From positions 62,001 to 126,000 of the forward strand of contig JAITVV010000043.1 of NCBI GenBank assembly GCA_031285625.1: a stretch of DNA of 64,000 nucleotides. The letters run 5' to 3'. Source of the DNA: Prevotella sp. (GTDB lineage: Bacteria > Bacteroidota > Bacteroidia > Bacteroidales > Dysgonomonadaceae). Each line of letters begins with the position of its first letter. Positions within the stretch are counted from its first letter, which is position 1. A program made the position numbers and the translations under genes. The notes below the pieces were generated by a model that was given only the letters and a program-made list of their open reading frames with translations, had not been told where the DNA came from and searched no databases. Of this stretch, positions 41,166 to 50,649 are shown in pieces.

Positions 41166-43343
41166 TTATTTCACCTCTATCATTTTTGTTTGCCTGATAT
41201 CCTCTGAAGATGAACCGATCATTAAGTTTACAATACCCGGTTCCAAAACATATTCATCGCGGCTATTACTCCAATAAGTCAATTCATCTGCATTCAAAAC
41301 AAAATCGAAGGTCTCACTGTCTTCACTTCTTATCATCTTTCGTTGAAATCCTTTAAGCTGTTTCACTGGTCTTATCACTCCTGATTTAGGATATGAAACA
41401 TAGAGCTGCGCTACTTCTTCTCCATTGATACCTCCGGTATTTGTTATATCTACAGATATCCTGATGTCTTTTCCTTTGGACAGTGTTGAAGAGGATAACG
41501 ATATATCCGAATAGGAAAAATCAGTATAACTTAATCCATACCCAAAAGGATAAAGCGGTTCTTCTTTTGCATACATATATGTTCTACCGTTACGGATATC
41601 ATAGTCCATCATTGGGGGTAAGTCTGCGATAGACTTTACCCATGTCTGATTTGTTCTTCCGGCAGGATTGTAATCTCCAAAGATCACATCTGCAAGTCCA
41701 TTACCTAATTCCTGGCTATTATTTGTTATATGTAAAATAGCAGGCACATTCTCTTGCGACCAATTGATCGCAAACGGAAAGCTACTCACCAATACCATCA
41801 CTGTATTAGCATTCGCTTTATGTACAATTTTTACCAAGTCCTCCTGTTCGAGAGATAATGCTTTACGGTCAACAGCTTCCCTTCCATCACTCGGAACCGG
41901 AGAGTATTTCCATTTGGGATCGGTGCCATATACATGATTGCCAACACAGACGATGGCTACATCTGCTTTTTGTGCTGCCAGATATGCCTTATCCACTTCA
42001 TTTGATGGTTCATAGATCACTTCTACATCTTTGCCAACGGCATTCTTTATACCTTCAAGTATAGAAACTGTATATGGGGGAGTTCCGCTATACCAGTCAA
42101 GCAATACTTCATCTGCACGTGGGCCAATAACCGCAATTGATCCTATATTCTTACTCAATGGCAAAAGATTCCGGTCATTTTTTAATAAAACAGTAGACTT
42201 CGCTGTTACTAATCGGACAAAGTCCTGTATGTCTTTATTTCTCCATGGTGCTATTGTATCTCTCACTCCAATATTAGCGTATGGTAGTTTTGTTTGATCA
42301 GCATCCAGAAGCCCCAGTTTCAGTGCTATATAAAAATTTCCTCTGATGGCATTATCAATATCGGCTTCAGTAAGTAATCCTTTTTCGAGTGCTTCATATA
42401 CATATGGACGATAATTATCCAAAAATTGTCCTACGCCGGCTTTTATGATAGCTGCACTACCTTCGGTATGTGTCGGAAATGTCTTGTGAGCTTTTATCAA
42501 AAGATCTAATGCTCCCCCATCAGTGCATATGATACCTTTCATATTCCATTCTTTACGTATTTTCTCCAAAACTGGGTGGATAGTCATAGCTGTTCCATTC
42601 CAACCATTGTATGCTGCCATAAATGCCTGAGAACCTCCTTTCTCTATCCCTTTATGAAATGGATACGCATAATATTCATGAAATAATTGATTATCAAAAT
42701 TGGAGGAAGTTGAATCTCTCCCATCCTCATTGCTATTAGCCAGAAAGTGCTTCATTAAAGATGCCGATTTCCAGTACCGGGGATTATCCCCCTGGAGCCC
42801 TTTTACAAAAGCCACAGTCATCTCCGATACCAGAAACGGATCTTCCCCGAAGCTTTCTTCGGTACGTCCCCAACGAGGGTCACGTGCCAAGTCAGCATTC
42901 GGGGCTCTCATAACCAAACCGCCCTTTGTGTATTTATCGTTCTGAGTGTAGAACCTTATTTCGGTAGCTTCTATGTCTGCTACCTTTTTTATTAATTCGG
43001 TATCCCATGTTTCTCCTAAGCCATAGGCCTGAGGGAAAGTTGTTGTCGGATATGTATCGGGGACACGTTGATAGTTTACCATTTTGAAACCACCCCAGTT
43101 ACCCGGCCCGCCAAGAGCCATTCCATGTAATCCTTCCGAATGTCCGGTGCTGCGTATACCTAAACGGGGCACGCCCAGATTCGTAGACAGAGCATTCACT
43201 TTTTCATCAATTGTCATTAGAGACAATAAATTATCAAGACGTTTTTCTTCGCTCAATGATGTATTATGAAAAGGGTAAATGTATTGAGCCGATAAAGTAT
43301 TTGCAAACAAAATACAGATAATGACAGCTAACGTTTTTTTCAT
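41166..43343 (-). CDS. GH3 glycosidase, beta-xylosidase/beta-glucosidase type (xyloglucan PUL)
   Basis: A 725-residue periplasmic enzyme with a signal peptide (cleavage after TLSAQ, about residue 19). It has STGHSEGLHGMALGGPG, NADLARDPRWGRTEESFGEDPFL and MKHFLANSNEDGRDS, with nucleophile Asp275 in CTDGGALD. The C-terminal half carries the fibronectin III-like domain (about 615-725). The EGLHG and CTDGGA forms differ from the other two GH3 enzymes of the window and are more typical of xylosidase-like or broad-specificity GH3 members, so the exact sugar is uncertain. It is the first enzyme gene after the sensor, 95 bases downstream, with its own -7 element. Confidence 0.88.
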   Translation of the reverse strand: MKKTLAVIICILFANTLSAQYIYPFHNTSLSEEKRLDNLLSLMTIDEKVNALSTNLGVPRLGIRSTGHSEGLHGMALGGPGNWGGFKMVNYQRVPDTYPTTTFPQAYGLGETWDTELIKKVADIEATEIRFYTQNDKYTKGGLVMRAPNADLARDPRWGRTEESFGEDPFLVSEMTVAFVKGLQGDNPRYWKSASLMKHFLANSNEDGRDSTSSNFDNQLFHEYYAYPFHKGIEKGGSQAFMAAYNGWNGTAMTIHPVLEKIRKEWNMKGIICTDGGALDLLIKAHKTFPTHTEGSAAIIKAGVGQFLDNYRPYVYEALEKGLLTEADIDNAIRGNFYIALKLGLLDADQTKLPYANIGVRDTIAPWRNKDIQDFVRLVTAKSTVLLKNDRNLLPLSKNIGSIAVIGPRADEVLLDWYSGTPPYTVSILEGIKNAVGKDVEVIYEPSNEVDKAYLAAQKADVAIVCVGNHVYGTDPKWKYSPVPSDGREAVDRKALSLEQEDLVKIVHKANANTVMVLVSSFPFAINWSQENVPAILHITNNSQELGNGLADVIFGDYNPAGRTNQTWVKSIADLPPMMDYDIRNGRTYMYAKEEPLYPFGYGLSYTDFSYSDISLSSSTLSKGKDIRISVDITNTGGINGEEVAQLYVSYPKSGVIRPVKQLKGFQRKMIRSEDSETFDFVLNADELTYWSNSRDEYVLEPGIVNLMIGSSSEDIRQTKMIEVK

Positions 43344-43368
43344 GGAATAGATTTTTAACCTTGTGATA

Positions 43369-43376
43369 CAAAAATA
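43369..43376 (-). promoter_or_regulatory. predicted -7 element of the GH3-GH95-GH3-GH43 operon
   Basis: Minus-strand TATTTTTG, a full -7 match 26 bases upstream of the GH3 ATG. No normally spaced -33 element is present, as expected for a promoter that needs the hybrid sensor as activator. Confidence 0.45.
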
Positions 43377-43438
43377 TTATATCTTTGGTTCAAACCCTAT
43401 TCCTGATGTTTCCTAAAGGGGGGCAATATGTTATCAGA

Positions 43439-46400
43439 TCATTTTGATACGTTCTTTTTATACTCATTAGGTGTTACACCAAACTCTTCCTTAAAATATT
43501 TACGAAAATATTTAGGATCATTGAATCCTACCTGAAATGCAACCTCATTTACAAACATCTGACTTTTCTCCAACAGATCTGCTGCACGTTTCAAACGAAT
43601 GAAACGAATAAATTCGGAAGGTGTCTTATCCGTCAATGCCAATATTTTCTTATAGAAATAAACCCGGCTCATCCCCATCTCTTTACAAAGATCTTCAACA
43701 AGGAACTCAGGATTGCCCATATTCTCCTCAACTATTAATATTGCTTTTTGAACAAATTTTTCATCCATTGAGGTTATTTCTATCTCACTTGGCGAAATAT
43801 CAATCTTTTTCTTAAAATTATGATGTATTCTCTTTTGCTTTTCTATTATTTTAGCAATTTTCAACTTCAACATATCAATATTAAAAGGCTTAGATATGTA
43901 ATCATCTGCACCGGCTTCTATTCCCGAGTATTTATTTTCTTCAGAAGATTTAGCTGTAAGCAATATAATAGGAATGTGCGATGTCCGAATATCTCCTTTT
44001 ATCTGGCGACAGAACTCATAGCCATCCATTTTAGGCATCATAACGTCACAGAGTATAATATCAGGCAGTTGATCGAGGACTATGCTATATCCTTCTTCCC
44101 CATCATTAGCTGTTACAACACGGTAATCTTCAATAAACAGGCTTGTTATAAACTCACAAAAATCTTCGTTATCATCAACTATCAGCAACAACGGGAGGTT
44201 TGCACGCTGAGCCGATTTCATATCGGGTTTCTGTATCAGATGTATTTCATCTGTAATGGAATCTCCTGAATGTATAATATCCTGACTACTTAATTCCTTA
44301 TATGTTGAATTTTGTATTGGCAAAAGAACAGTAAAAACGGAACCCTTACCAACAACACTCTCTACCAATATTTCACCACCATGCAGTTTGACATATTCAC
44401 TGGCTAAATGTAAACCGACGCCCGTTCCCGACTGGGTATTCTTTCCAGTCTTTTCTATTCTGAAAAAACGCTCAAATATTTTTTCCAGATATTCCTTATC
44501 CATACCAATGCCGGTATCTGTTACCTTCAGGCATAATTGCCTGTTTGGTGACTCTCCATTCTGCAGCAATTCCGAGATACCAAGACTCACATCTATTTGC
44601 CCATCCTCAGTATACTTAAATGCATTTGATATTAGATTGGAAATCACTTTATTCATCTTTTCCTTGTCAAACTCCATCTGCAACTCCTGCAAGTATGTTG
44701 TAAACGTAAGCCTGATAGACTTTTCGGCTGCTAGAGGAGAGAATGACAGACAAATATCTTTTGTAAACTCAATAATATTGCCACGCGAAATATTAAGAGC
44801 CATTTTATTCAGGTCAAATTTTCTGAAATCAAGAATTTCATTCACCATATTCAGTAAGTTCTTGGCATTCTTATGCATGATATTCATTGTAGCCTTTTGT
44901 TCTTCTGAAGCAGGTGATTTCATCAGTTTTTCTAATGGCGTAAGTATAAGAGTCAACGGAGTTTTGAATTCATGGCTTATATTCGTAAAGAACTTGAATT
45001 TAAGTTCATCCACTTCATGAATTTTGTTCGCTTCCAATATTCTCTGAGCTTGCTCATATTCTTCTCTTTGTTTATTAAGCTTATACTTGATAAATAACCT
45101 TATCAAAGCAGCTGCTATAATTACATAAATAATATATGCCCACCATGAAAACCAAAATGGAGGCTGCACTACTATTTTCAGCATAATAGGATCACTTGTC
45201 CATACATTATCATCATTACTGGCATAGACAATTAACTTATATGTCCCGGCATTAAGATTGGAATATGAAGCTGCACCGATTCCATTATTGATCTCTGTCC
45301 ACTTATTATCCAATCCTTCCAGCATATATTTATATCTGCTTTTTTCTGGATGAATAAAATTAAGCGCAGAAAACTTTATTGTAAAATTCGTTTCTCCATA
45401 GTGCAATGTTATTTCGTCAATATCAGTAATCGACTTTTCTATTATAACTCTTCCATTGTATTCAATATTTGGTTCTATAACCTGATTTGTTATTAACAGA
45501 TCGGTAAAACGTGGAACAGGAGGATTTTGATTAAAGACTATCTCTTTGGGATTGAATGAAATATATCCACCTATACCTCCGATGTAGATTATACCATCCT
45601 TATCTTTATAAATTGCATTTTGATTAAAAACTGAGCCGGGGAGACCATCATTAACATCAAAAACAGCTATAGAATATTCCAAATTATGATTGATATACTT
45701 ACAATCGATAAAAGCAAGACCATTACGTGTTCCTGCCCAAATATTCCTATCGTTATCTTCTATAAGAGAGACTACTTCATCGCTCGGCAAGCCATTAGCT
45801 GTGGTTATGTAGATAAATCTCTCTGTAGAAGGATTGTAAACGTTGATCCCTTTTTCTGTCGCTACCCAAAGAAGCCCCCTCGAATCTGTCATCAAGTAAT
45901 TGGAAGATTCTGTAGTCAGTGAGTCCGCCAGCACTTGTTCGGTGAAATAAGGTCGTATTTCTTTCTTATTGTTATCCAGATAATATATGCCTATATCAGT
46001 ACCGAAATATATGTTTTTCAAAGAATCGGTAAAGGTTGATACAACATAATTTGTCCTCAAGTTACTGTTGTTTGTATTATTATGTGTAAATGTATTCCTT
46101 TCACGGTTCAGTTGGTCTATTCCCCCTCCCAAAGTTGCTATCCATAAATTATTATCTTTATCCTCTGCAAGCCCGTAAACACTCTTGCTGGAAAGCGAGT
46201 TGGGATTATTCTCATCTATCTGATACCTTTTAAAGCTTTTGCCGTCATATGAATTTAATCCACCAAAGAATGTTCCTATCCACAGAGTCTGGCTACTATC
46301 TTCTTCTATGGCCGTTATGATATCAGCTGATATACTGGATTGATCTTTGGGATCGTTGTGAAACCGCTGCACATCTCCTGTTTCAGGATTATATTTTATC

Positions 46401-47554
46401 AAGCCTTGCCCATTTGTGCCTATCCATAGGTTATCCTTATTATCCTTATATAGTCTGTTACAGTCAAATATCTCTGCATTCCGCTTGAAAATATAAAATA
46501 GTGGAGACTTTTTAAATTTAAATAAGTTAGGGTGATAATAAGACACGCCGTTTTTATATGTGCCCAGCCATATGGTTCCGTTCTCTTCGCAATAAATACT
46601 GATGGCAGAATTCTGAGCTATGGAAGCATTATTATATATATCATTTTTTAAGATCGTGATATTCTTATTTTTTTTATTAAATATATTTATTCCTCCATGG
46701 TCTGTTCCTATCCATATAAGTCCGGTATTATCTTGTCCCACACACCTTACAAAACTGCTGGACAAAGTTATCTCCTTATCTGCATCGAATAATGTCCATT
46801 GTCCTTTCAGAATATTAAAATAGGCTATTCCCCTGTCTGCAATACCAGGGTAGACCCATACATCATTATCTGAATCTATGAAAAGCGACTTTATTATAGT
46901 CGAATTATGGTTGTTCTCTTTAAAGAAGGTATTACGAATGTCTATTTTGTCATTTTGCGTATTGAGCCGCTCCAACATACCATCTCTGTACAGAATCCAT
47001 ATATAATCATCTTTAACCTTAATATCAGATATTTCCGATAAATGCAGGTCACTTATATCCTCTGATTGTTTGTATAAGGCAGATTTATGTGTAGTAACAT
47101 CATATTTATATATTCCTTTTCCTGAATAAGTAATGTAAATATTCTTCTTTTTGTCTATTTCTATTATACCTGGGGTAGATGGTAGACCTATGACATTCAG
47201 CACAGAATCTATATTATTTATAAAAGTTTCGGATTTCCAGTCATAAATCATATAGGCACTAGAACGTAGCCAAAGGTTCCCGTTGATATCTTCCTGTATT
47301 TTTGTAAACTTATCAAAAGAAGGACTTTTTCCATCCTTTTTGACATGTTTATATGTTTTGAAATTGATTCCATCATATCTATTCAACCCCATATTGGTAC
47401 CAAGCCATAAAAATCCCCGGCTATCCTTGAATATACATTCTACCTGATTATTTGACAGCCCATCGGTATTGTCCAAATGAGAAAATTCAAATTGTTGAGC
47501 ATTCAAATTATGTATAAATGATAATAATAAAATTATGGGAAACAGTTTTTTCAT
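43439..47554 (-). CDS. hybrid two-component system sensor-regulator (HTCS) of the xyloglucan PUL
   Basis: A 1371-residue inner membrane protein that senses glycan fragments in the periplasm and acts on DNA in the cytoplasm. A signal sequence (about 1-19) is followed by a double propeller (to about 735), a Y_Y_Y domain and a transmembrane helix (about 818-838). The kinase has His861 in SHEFKTPL and the ATPase boxes ISNAFKYTEDG, DTGIGMD and GTGVGLHLASEYV. A receiver domain with Asp1170 in CDVMMPKMDG and a C-terminal AraC-type HTH (about 1265-1371) complete it. The architecture equals that of regulators in known xyloglucan and xylan loci. It is divergent from GH31-susCD, and the GH3 operon lies directly downstream. 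Confidence 0.95.
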   Translation of the reverse strand: MKKLFPIILLLSFIHNLNAQQFEFSHLDNTDGLSNNQVECIFKDSRGFLWLGTNMGLNRYDGINFKTYKHVKKDGKSPSFDKFTKIQEDINGNLWLRSSAYMIYDWKSETFINNIDSVLNVIGLPSTPGIIEIDKKKNIYITYSGKGIYKYDVTTHKSALYKQSEDISDLHLSEISDIKVKDDYIWILYRDGMLERLNTQNDKIDIRNTFFKENNHNSTIIKSLFIDSDNDVWVYPGIADRGIAYFNILKGQWTLFDADKEITLSSSFVRCVGQDNTGLIWIGTDHGGINIFNKKNKNITILKNDIYNNASIAQNSAISIYCEENGTIWLGTYKNGVSYYHPNLFKFKKSPLFYIFKRNAEIFDCNRLYKDNKDNLWIGTNGQGLIKYNPETGDVQRFHNDPKDQSSISADIITAIEEDSSQTLWIGTFFGGLNSYDGKSFKRYQIDENNPNSLSSKSVYGLAEDKDNNLWIATLGGGIDQLNRERNTFTHNNTNNSNLRTNYVVSTFTDSLKNIYFGTDIGIYYLDNNKKEIRPYFTEQVLADSLTTESSNYLMTDSRGLLWVATEKGINVYNPSTERFIYITTANGLPSDEVVSLIEDNDRNIWAGTRNGLAFIDCKYINHNLEYSIAVFDVNDGLPGSVFNQNAIYKDKDGIIYIGGIGGYISFNPKEIVFNQNPPVPRFTDLLITNQVIEPNIEYNGRVIIEKSITDIDEITLHYGETNFTIKFSALNFIHPEKSRYKYMLEGLDNKWTEINNGIGAASYSNLNAGTYKLIVYASNDDNVWTSDPIMLKIVVQPPFWFSWWAYIIYVIIAAALIRLFIKYKLNKQREEYEQAQRILEANKIHEVDELKFKFFTNISHEFKTPLTLILTPLEKLMKSPASEEQKATMNIMHKNAKNLLNMVNEILDFRKFDLNKMALNISRGNIIEFTKDICLSFSPLAAEKSIRLTFTTYLQELQMEFDKEKMNKVISNLISNAFKYTEDGQIDVSLGISELLQNGESPNRQLCLKVTDTGIGMDKEYLEKIFERFFRIEKTGKNTQSGTGVGLHLASEYVKLHGGEILVESVVGKGSVFTVLLPIQNSTYKELSSQDIIHSGDSITDEIHLIQKPDMKSAQRANLPLLLIVDDNEDFCEFITSLFIEDYRVVTANDGEEGYSIVLDQLPDIILCDVMMPKMDGYEFCRQIKGDIRTSHIPIILLTAKSSEENKYSGIEAGADDYISKPFNIDMLKLKIAKIIEKQKRIHHNFKKKIDISPSEIEITSMDEKFVQKAILIVEENMGNPEFLVEDLCKEMGMSRVYFYKKILALTDKTPSEFIRFIRLKRAADLLEKSQMFVNEVAFQVGFNDPKYFRKYFKEEFGVTPNEYKKNVSK

Positions 47555-47582
47555 AGATAGCAGATTCTGTATTCAGTCTATA

Positions 47583-47621
47583 CAAATTTAAATAAATAAA
47601 GTGATTAACAGACCTCTGTTA
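47583..47621 (-). promoter_or_regulatory. predicted HTCS promoter with a 7-2-7 inverted repeat
   Basis: Minus-strand TAAATTTG (47583-47590) is a full -7 match about 28 bases upstream of the sensor ATG. In place of a -33 box lies the perfect inverted repeat TAACAGA-CC-TCTGTTA (47606-47621), a candidate binding site. Confidence 0.45.
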
Positions 47622-47645
47622 GCATTTTAATACCTAAATGGAAAC

Positions 47646-47727
47646 ATTTAACCCCCTGTTTAAAATCTTTAACACTCGTATTAAAAACATATAAGAAAGC
47701 CTTTCGATACAACCTTCGGTAATTTTG
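47646..47727 (+). promoter_or_regulatory. candidate HTCS-dependent promoter of GH31-susC
   Basis: TAATTTTG (47720-47727) matches the -7 box, 28 bases upstream of the GH31 ATG, with no -33 TTTG. Upstream, TTTAAC is repeated directly at 47647-47652 and 47668-47673, 21 bases apart (two helical turns), the kind of arrangement AraC-type regulators bind. An inverted repeat TAAATG-N4-CATTTA lies at 47635-47650. Confidence 0.45.
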
Positions 47728-47755
47728 TCTCAATGAAACTTAAACCATAATTACC

Positions 47756-50590
47756 ATGAAAAAAAATCAACTGTTTTTGGTCGGTTTACTATCAATGTCT
47801 ATGTTCATTGGTTGTAAAAGCGGGCCCTTTCAGAAGACAAATGATGGGATAATAGTGACTCTGAAGTCAGATGATACCCATTCTACAAAAAATGTAAGAT
47901 TACAAGTCGTAAATGATGATATCATCCGTGTATCGGCCACTCCTAACGGAAAGTTCTCTGATAAAAAAAGCCTTGTCACAGTATATGGGAAAGGACAAAC
48001 CTCTGGCTGGGATGCCACAGAAGAAAATGGAAATGTAGTATTAAAAACAGCAACAACGATTGCTACCATATCACTTACTACAGGAGAGATCTCTTTTTCC
48101 GATATCAATGGAAATGTTGTTCTTGCTGAAAATAAAGGTGGTGGTAAAATCTTTTCTGACATCGAGGTAGAAGGAATGAAAGCATATACTTTGCAGCAAG
48201 TATTTGAATCTCCTGCTGATGAAGCATTTTACGGATTAGGCCAGCACCAAGCTGATGAATTCAACTATAAGGGTAAAAACGAAGTACTTTTCCAATATAA
48301 TACAAAAGTGTCTGTACCGTTTGTACTTTCCAGCAAAAATTACGGGATACTTTGGGATAATTACTCGCTAACCAAATTTGGAGATTCACGTGATTATCTG
48401 GATCTGGATCAGTTCAAGTTATACGACAAGACAGGGAAAGAAGGCGGATTAACAGCTACCTATATGGTGAATGCAGATCCAAACAATGTTTTTGTAGAAA
48501 GGACTGAATCGCAGATTGATTATGAAAACCTGGAAACCGTAAAGAAATTTCCTGCCGATTTTCCATTCTATAATTCCCGTATTACATGGGAAGGAGATGT
48601 TGAGGCTAAAGAAACCGGAAAATATCACTTTATCCTCTACTATGCAGGATATACAACTATATATATGGATGGTCAGGTAATTGTACCTGAAAGATGGCGT
48701 ACCGCTTGGAATCCAAACAGCTACAAATTCACTGTGGATATGAAAGCCGGAGAAAAACGTAAAATTAAACTGGACTGGAAACCGGATGGAGGTATCTCAT
48801 ATATAGGATTAAAGGCTCTAAGCCCTAAAGCACCGGAAGAGCAAAATAAACTAGCCCTATGGTCTGAAATGGGTGATGAGATCGACTACTACTTCATCAG
48901 GGGAAATAATGCCGATGATGTAATCAAAGGCTACAGAACCATAACAGGTAAATCACAGATCATGCCTAAATGGGCAATGGGATACTGGCAAAGCCGCGAA
49001 CGTTATAAAACTTCTGACGAATTACTTACTGCCATAGCTGAATACCGTAAAAGAAACATTCCACTAGATAACATAGTATTAGACTGGTCTTACTGGCCTC
49101 AAGATGCATGGGGTAGCCATGATTTCGATCCGGCACGTTTTGCTGATCCGAAAGGCATGATAGACAGTGTACATGCTATGGATGCACGTATTATGATTTC
49201 TGTATGGCCTAAGTTCTATTACACAACGGATAACTATAAAGCTTTTGATGAAAAAGGATGGATGTTTAACCGTGCTGTGAAAGACAGTATCCGTGACTGG
49301 ATTGGTTCGGGTTACATCGCCGGCTTCTATGATGCATACAGCGAAGGTGCGCGCAAGATGTTCTGGAACCAGATGAATGATAAGTTATATTCTAAAGGGA
49401 TCGACGCTTGGTGGATGGACGCTTCAGAACCGGATATTCTATCAAATGCAAGTATCCAGTACCGCAAAGAGCTGATGACACCAACAGCACTAGGACCATC
49501 TGTGGAATATTTTAATGCATATGCCCTGGTTAATGCAATGGCTATCTATGACGGACAGCGCTCCGTTAATCCTAACGAACGTGTTTTCTTACTTACTCGT
49601 TCCGGATTTGCAGGTACACAACGTTATTCTACTGCTACATGGAGTGGTGATATAGGTACACGCTGGGAAGATATGAAAGCGCAAATATCTGCAGGATTAA
49701 ACTTCGCTATGTCGGGTATTCCTTACTGGACAATGGATATAGGTGGCTTCTGTGTCGAAAAACGTTATGAACAGGCTAAAGAAGGTTCTGAAGACCTCAA
49801 AGAATGGAGAGAGCTGAATGCCCGTTGGTTCCAGTTTGGAGCATTTTGTCCACTATTCCGCAGCCACGGACAATTTCCATATCGCGAAATATATAATATA
49901 GCACCGGAGGGGCATCCTGCTTATAATAGTATGGTATATTATAATAAGCTACGCTATCAGATGATGCCATATATCTATTCACTGGCAGGTATGACATGGT
50001 TCAATGATTATACTATTATGCGTGCTCTGGTAATGGACTTCGGTAATGATGCCGTTACTCATAATATAAGTGATCAGTATATGTTTGGCCCCAATCTGAT
50101 GGCCTGTCCCGTATACACATACAAAGCGACATCCAGAGATGTATACTTCCCTGCTAATACAAATTGGTATGATTTTGAAACACAGGAATACATAACCGGA
50201 GGTAAAACAGAGAAGGTAGCTGCACCTTATGAGCGTATGCCTCTATATGTACAGGAAGGTTCCATTCTGCCAATGGGTAAAGATATCCAGACAACGAAGG
50301 AAATTCAGTCTGATCTTAATGTAAAAATCTATACTGGTAAAAATGGAGAATTTAATCTGTATGAAGACGAAGGCGTCAATTACAACTATGAGAAGGGTGC
50401 ATATTCTACAATCAAATTTAACTATGATGAGTCTTCAAAAACATTGACAATTGATGACATAAAAGGAGAATATACAGGAATGCCTAAAGACAGGACATTC
50501 AATATTGAATGGATTGCAAAAGGTAAGAAAAACACAGTTTCAGAAGTGAAATATGAAGGAAAGAAAGTTACTGTAAAGATGGCTGAATAA
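47756..50590 (+). CDS. GH31 alpha-xylosidase with PA14 insert
   Basis: A 944-residue lipoprotein (Cys20, MFIGC) with no acidic export signal after the Cys, so probably periplasmic-facing. An N-terminal beta-sandwich is interrupted by a PA14-like insert (about residues 265-355, RITWEGDVEAKETGKYHFILYYAG and TIYMDGQVIVPE). The barrel has the nucleophile Asp555 in WWMDASEPD and the acid/base Asp632 in TWSGDIGTRW. PA14-bearing GH31 enzymes from xyloglucan loci of Bacteroides and Cellvibrio remove the alpha-1,6-xylose at the non-reducing end of xyloglucan oligosaccharides. This is the marker enzyme that supports the substrate call for the PUL. The gene starts the plus-strand operon. Confidence 0.9.
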   Translation: MKKNQLFLVGLLSMSMFIGCKSGPFQKTNDGIIVTLKSDDTHSTKNVRLQVVNDDIIRVSATPNGKFSDKKSLVTVYGKGQTSGWDATEENGNVVLKTATTIATISLTTGEISFSDINGNVVLAENKGGGKIFSDIEVEGMKAYTLQQVFESPADEAFYGLGQHQADEFNYKGKNEVLFQYNTKVSVPFVLSSKNYGILWDNYSLTKFGDSRDYLDLDQFKLYDKTGKEGGLTATYMVNADPNNVFVERTESQIDYENLETVKKFPADFPFYNSRITWEGDVEAKETGKYHFILYYAGYTTIYMDGQVIVPERWRTAWNPNSYKFTVDMKAGEKRKIKLDWKPDGGISYIGLKALSPKAPEEQNKLALWSEMGDEIDYYFIRGNNADDVIKGYRTITGKSQIMPKWAMGYWQSRERYKTSDELLTAIAEYRKRNIPLDNIVLDWSYWPQDAWGSHDFDPARFADPKGMIDSVHAMDARIMISVWPKFYYTTDNYKAFDEKGWMFNRAVKDSIRDWIGSGYIAGFYDAYSEGARKMFWNQMNDKLYSKGIDAWWMDASEPDILSNASIQYRKELMTPTALGPSVEYFNAYALVNAMAIYDGQRSVNPNERVFLLTRSGFAGTQRYSTATWSGDIGTRWEDMKAQISAGLNFAMSGIPYWTMDIGGFCVEKRYEQAKEGSEDLKEWRELNARWFQFGAFCPLFRSHGQFPYREIYNIAPEGHPAYNSMVYYNKLRYQMMPYIYSLAGMTWFNDYTIMRALVMDFGNDAVTHNISDQYMFGPNLMACPVYTYKATSRDVYFPANTNWYDFETQEYITGGKTEKVAAPYERMPLYVQEGSILPMGKDIQTTKEIQSDLNVKIYTGKNGEFNLYEDEGVNYNYEKGAYSTIKFNYDESSKTLTIDDIKGEYTGMPKDRTFNIEWIAKGKKNTVSEVKYEGKKVTVKMAE

Positions 50591-50602
50591 TATTCAGCCA
50601 TC
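50578..50602 (+). repeat. 12-1-12 palindrome across the GH31 stop codon
   Basis: GATGGCTGAATA and TATTCAGCCATC flank a single base, and the TAA stop codon (50588-50590) lies at the centre. The RNA could form a hairpin of about 11 pairs between the GH31 and susC messages; there is no T-run. Confidence 0.6.
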
Positions 50603-50649
50603 AGACCAAATAAATCACTTTTATTCACACTAATACTACAAAAAAAACC

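Noticed and set aside
44388-45020. 210-codon frame antisense to the HTCS kinase region
   Set aside because: The kinase boxes are intact on the minus strand, so this is a shadow frame.
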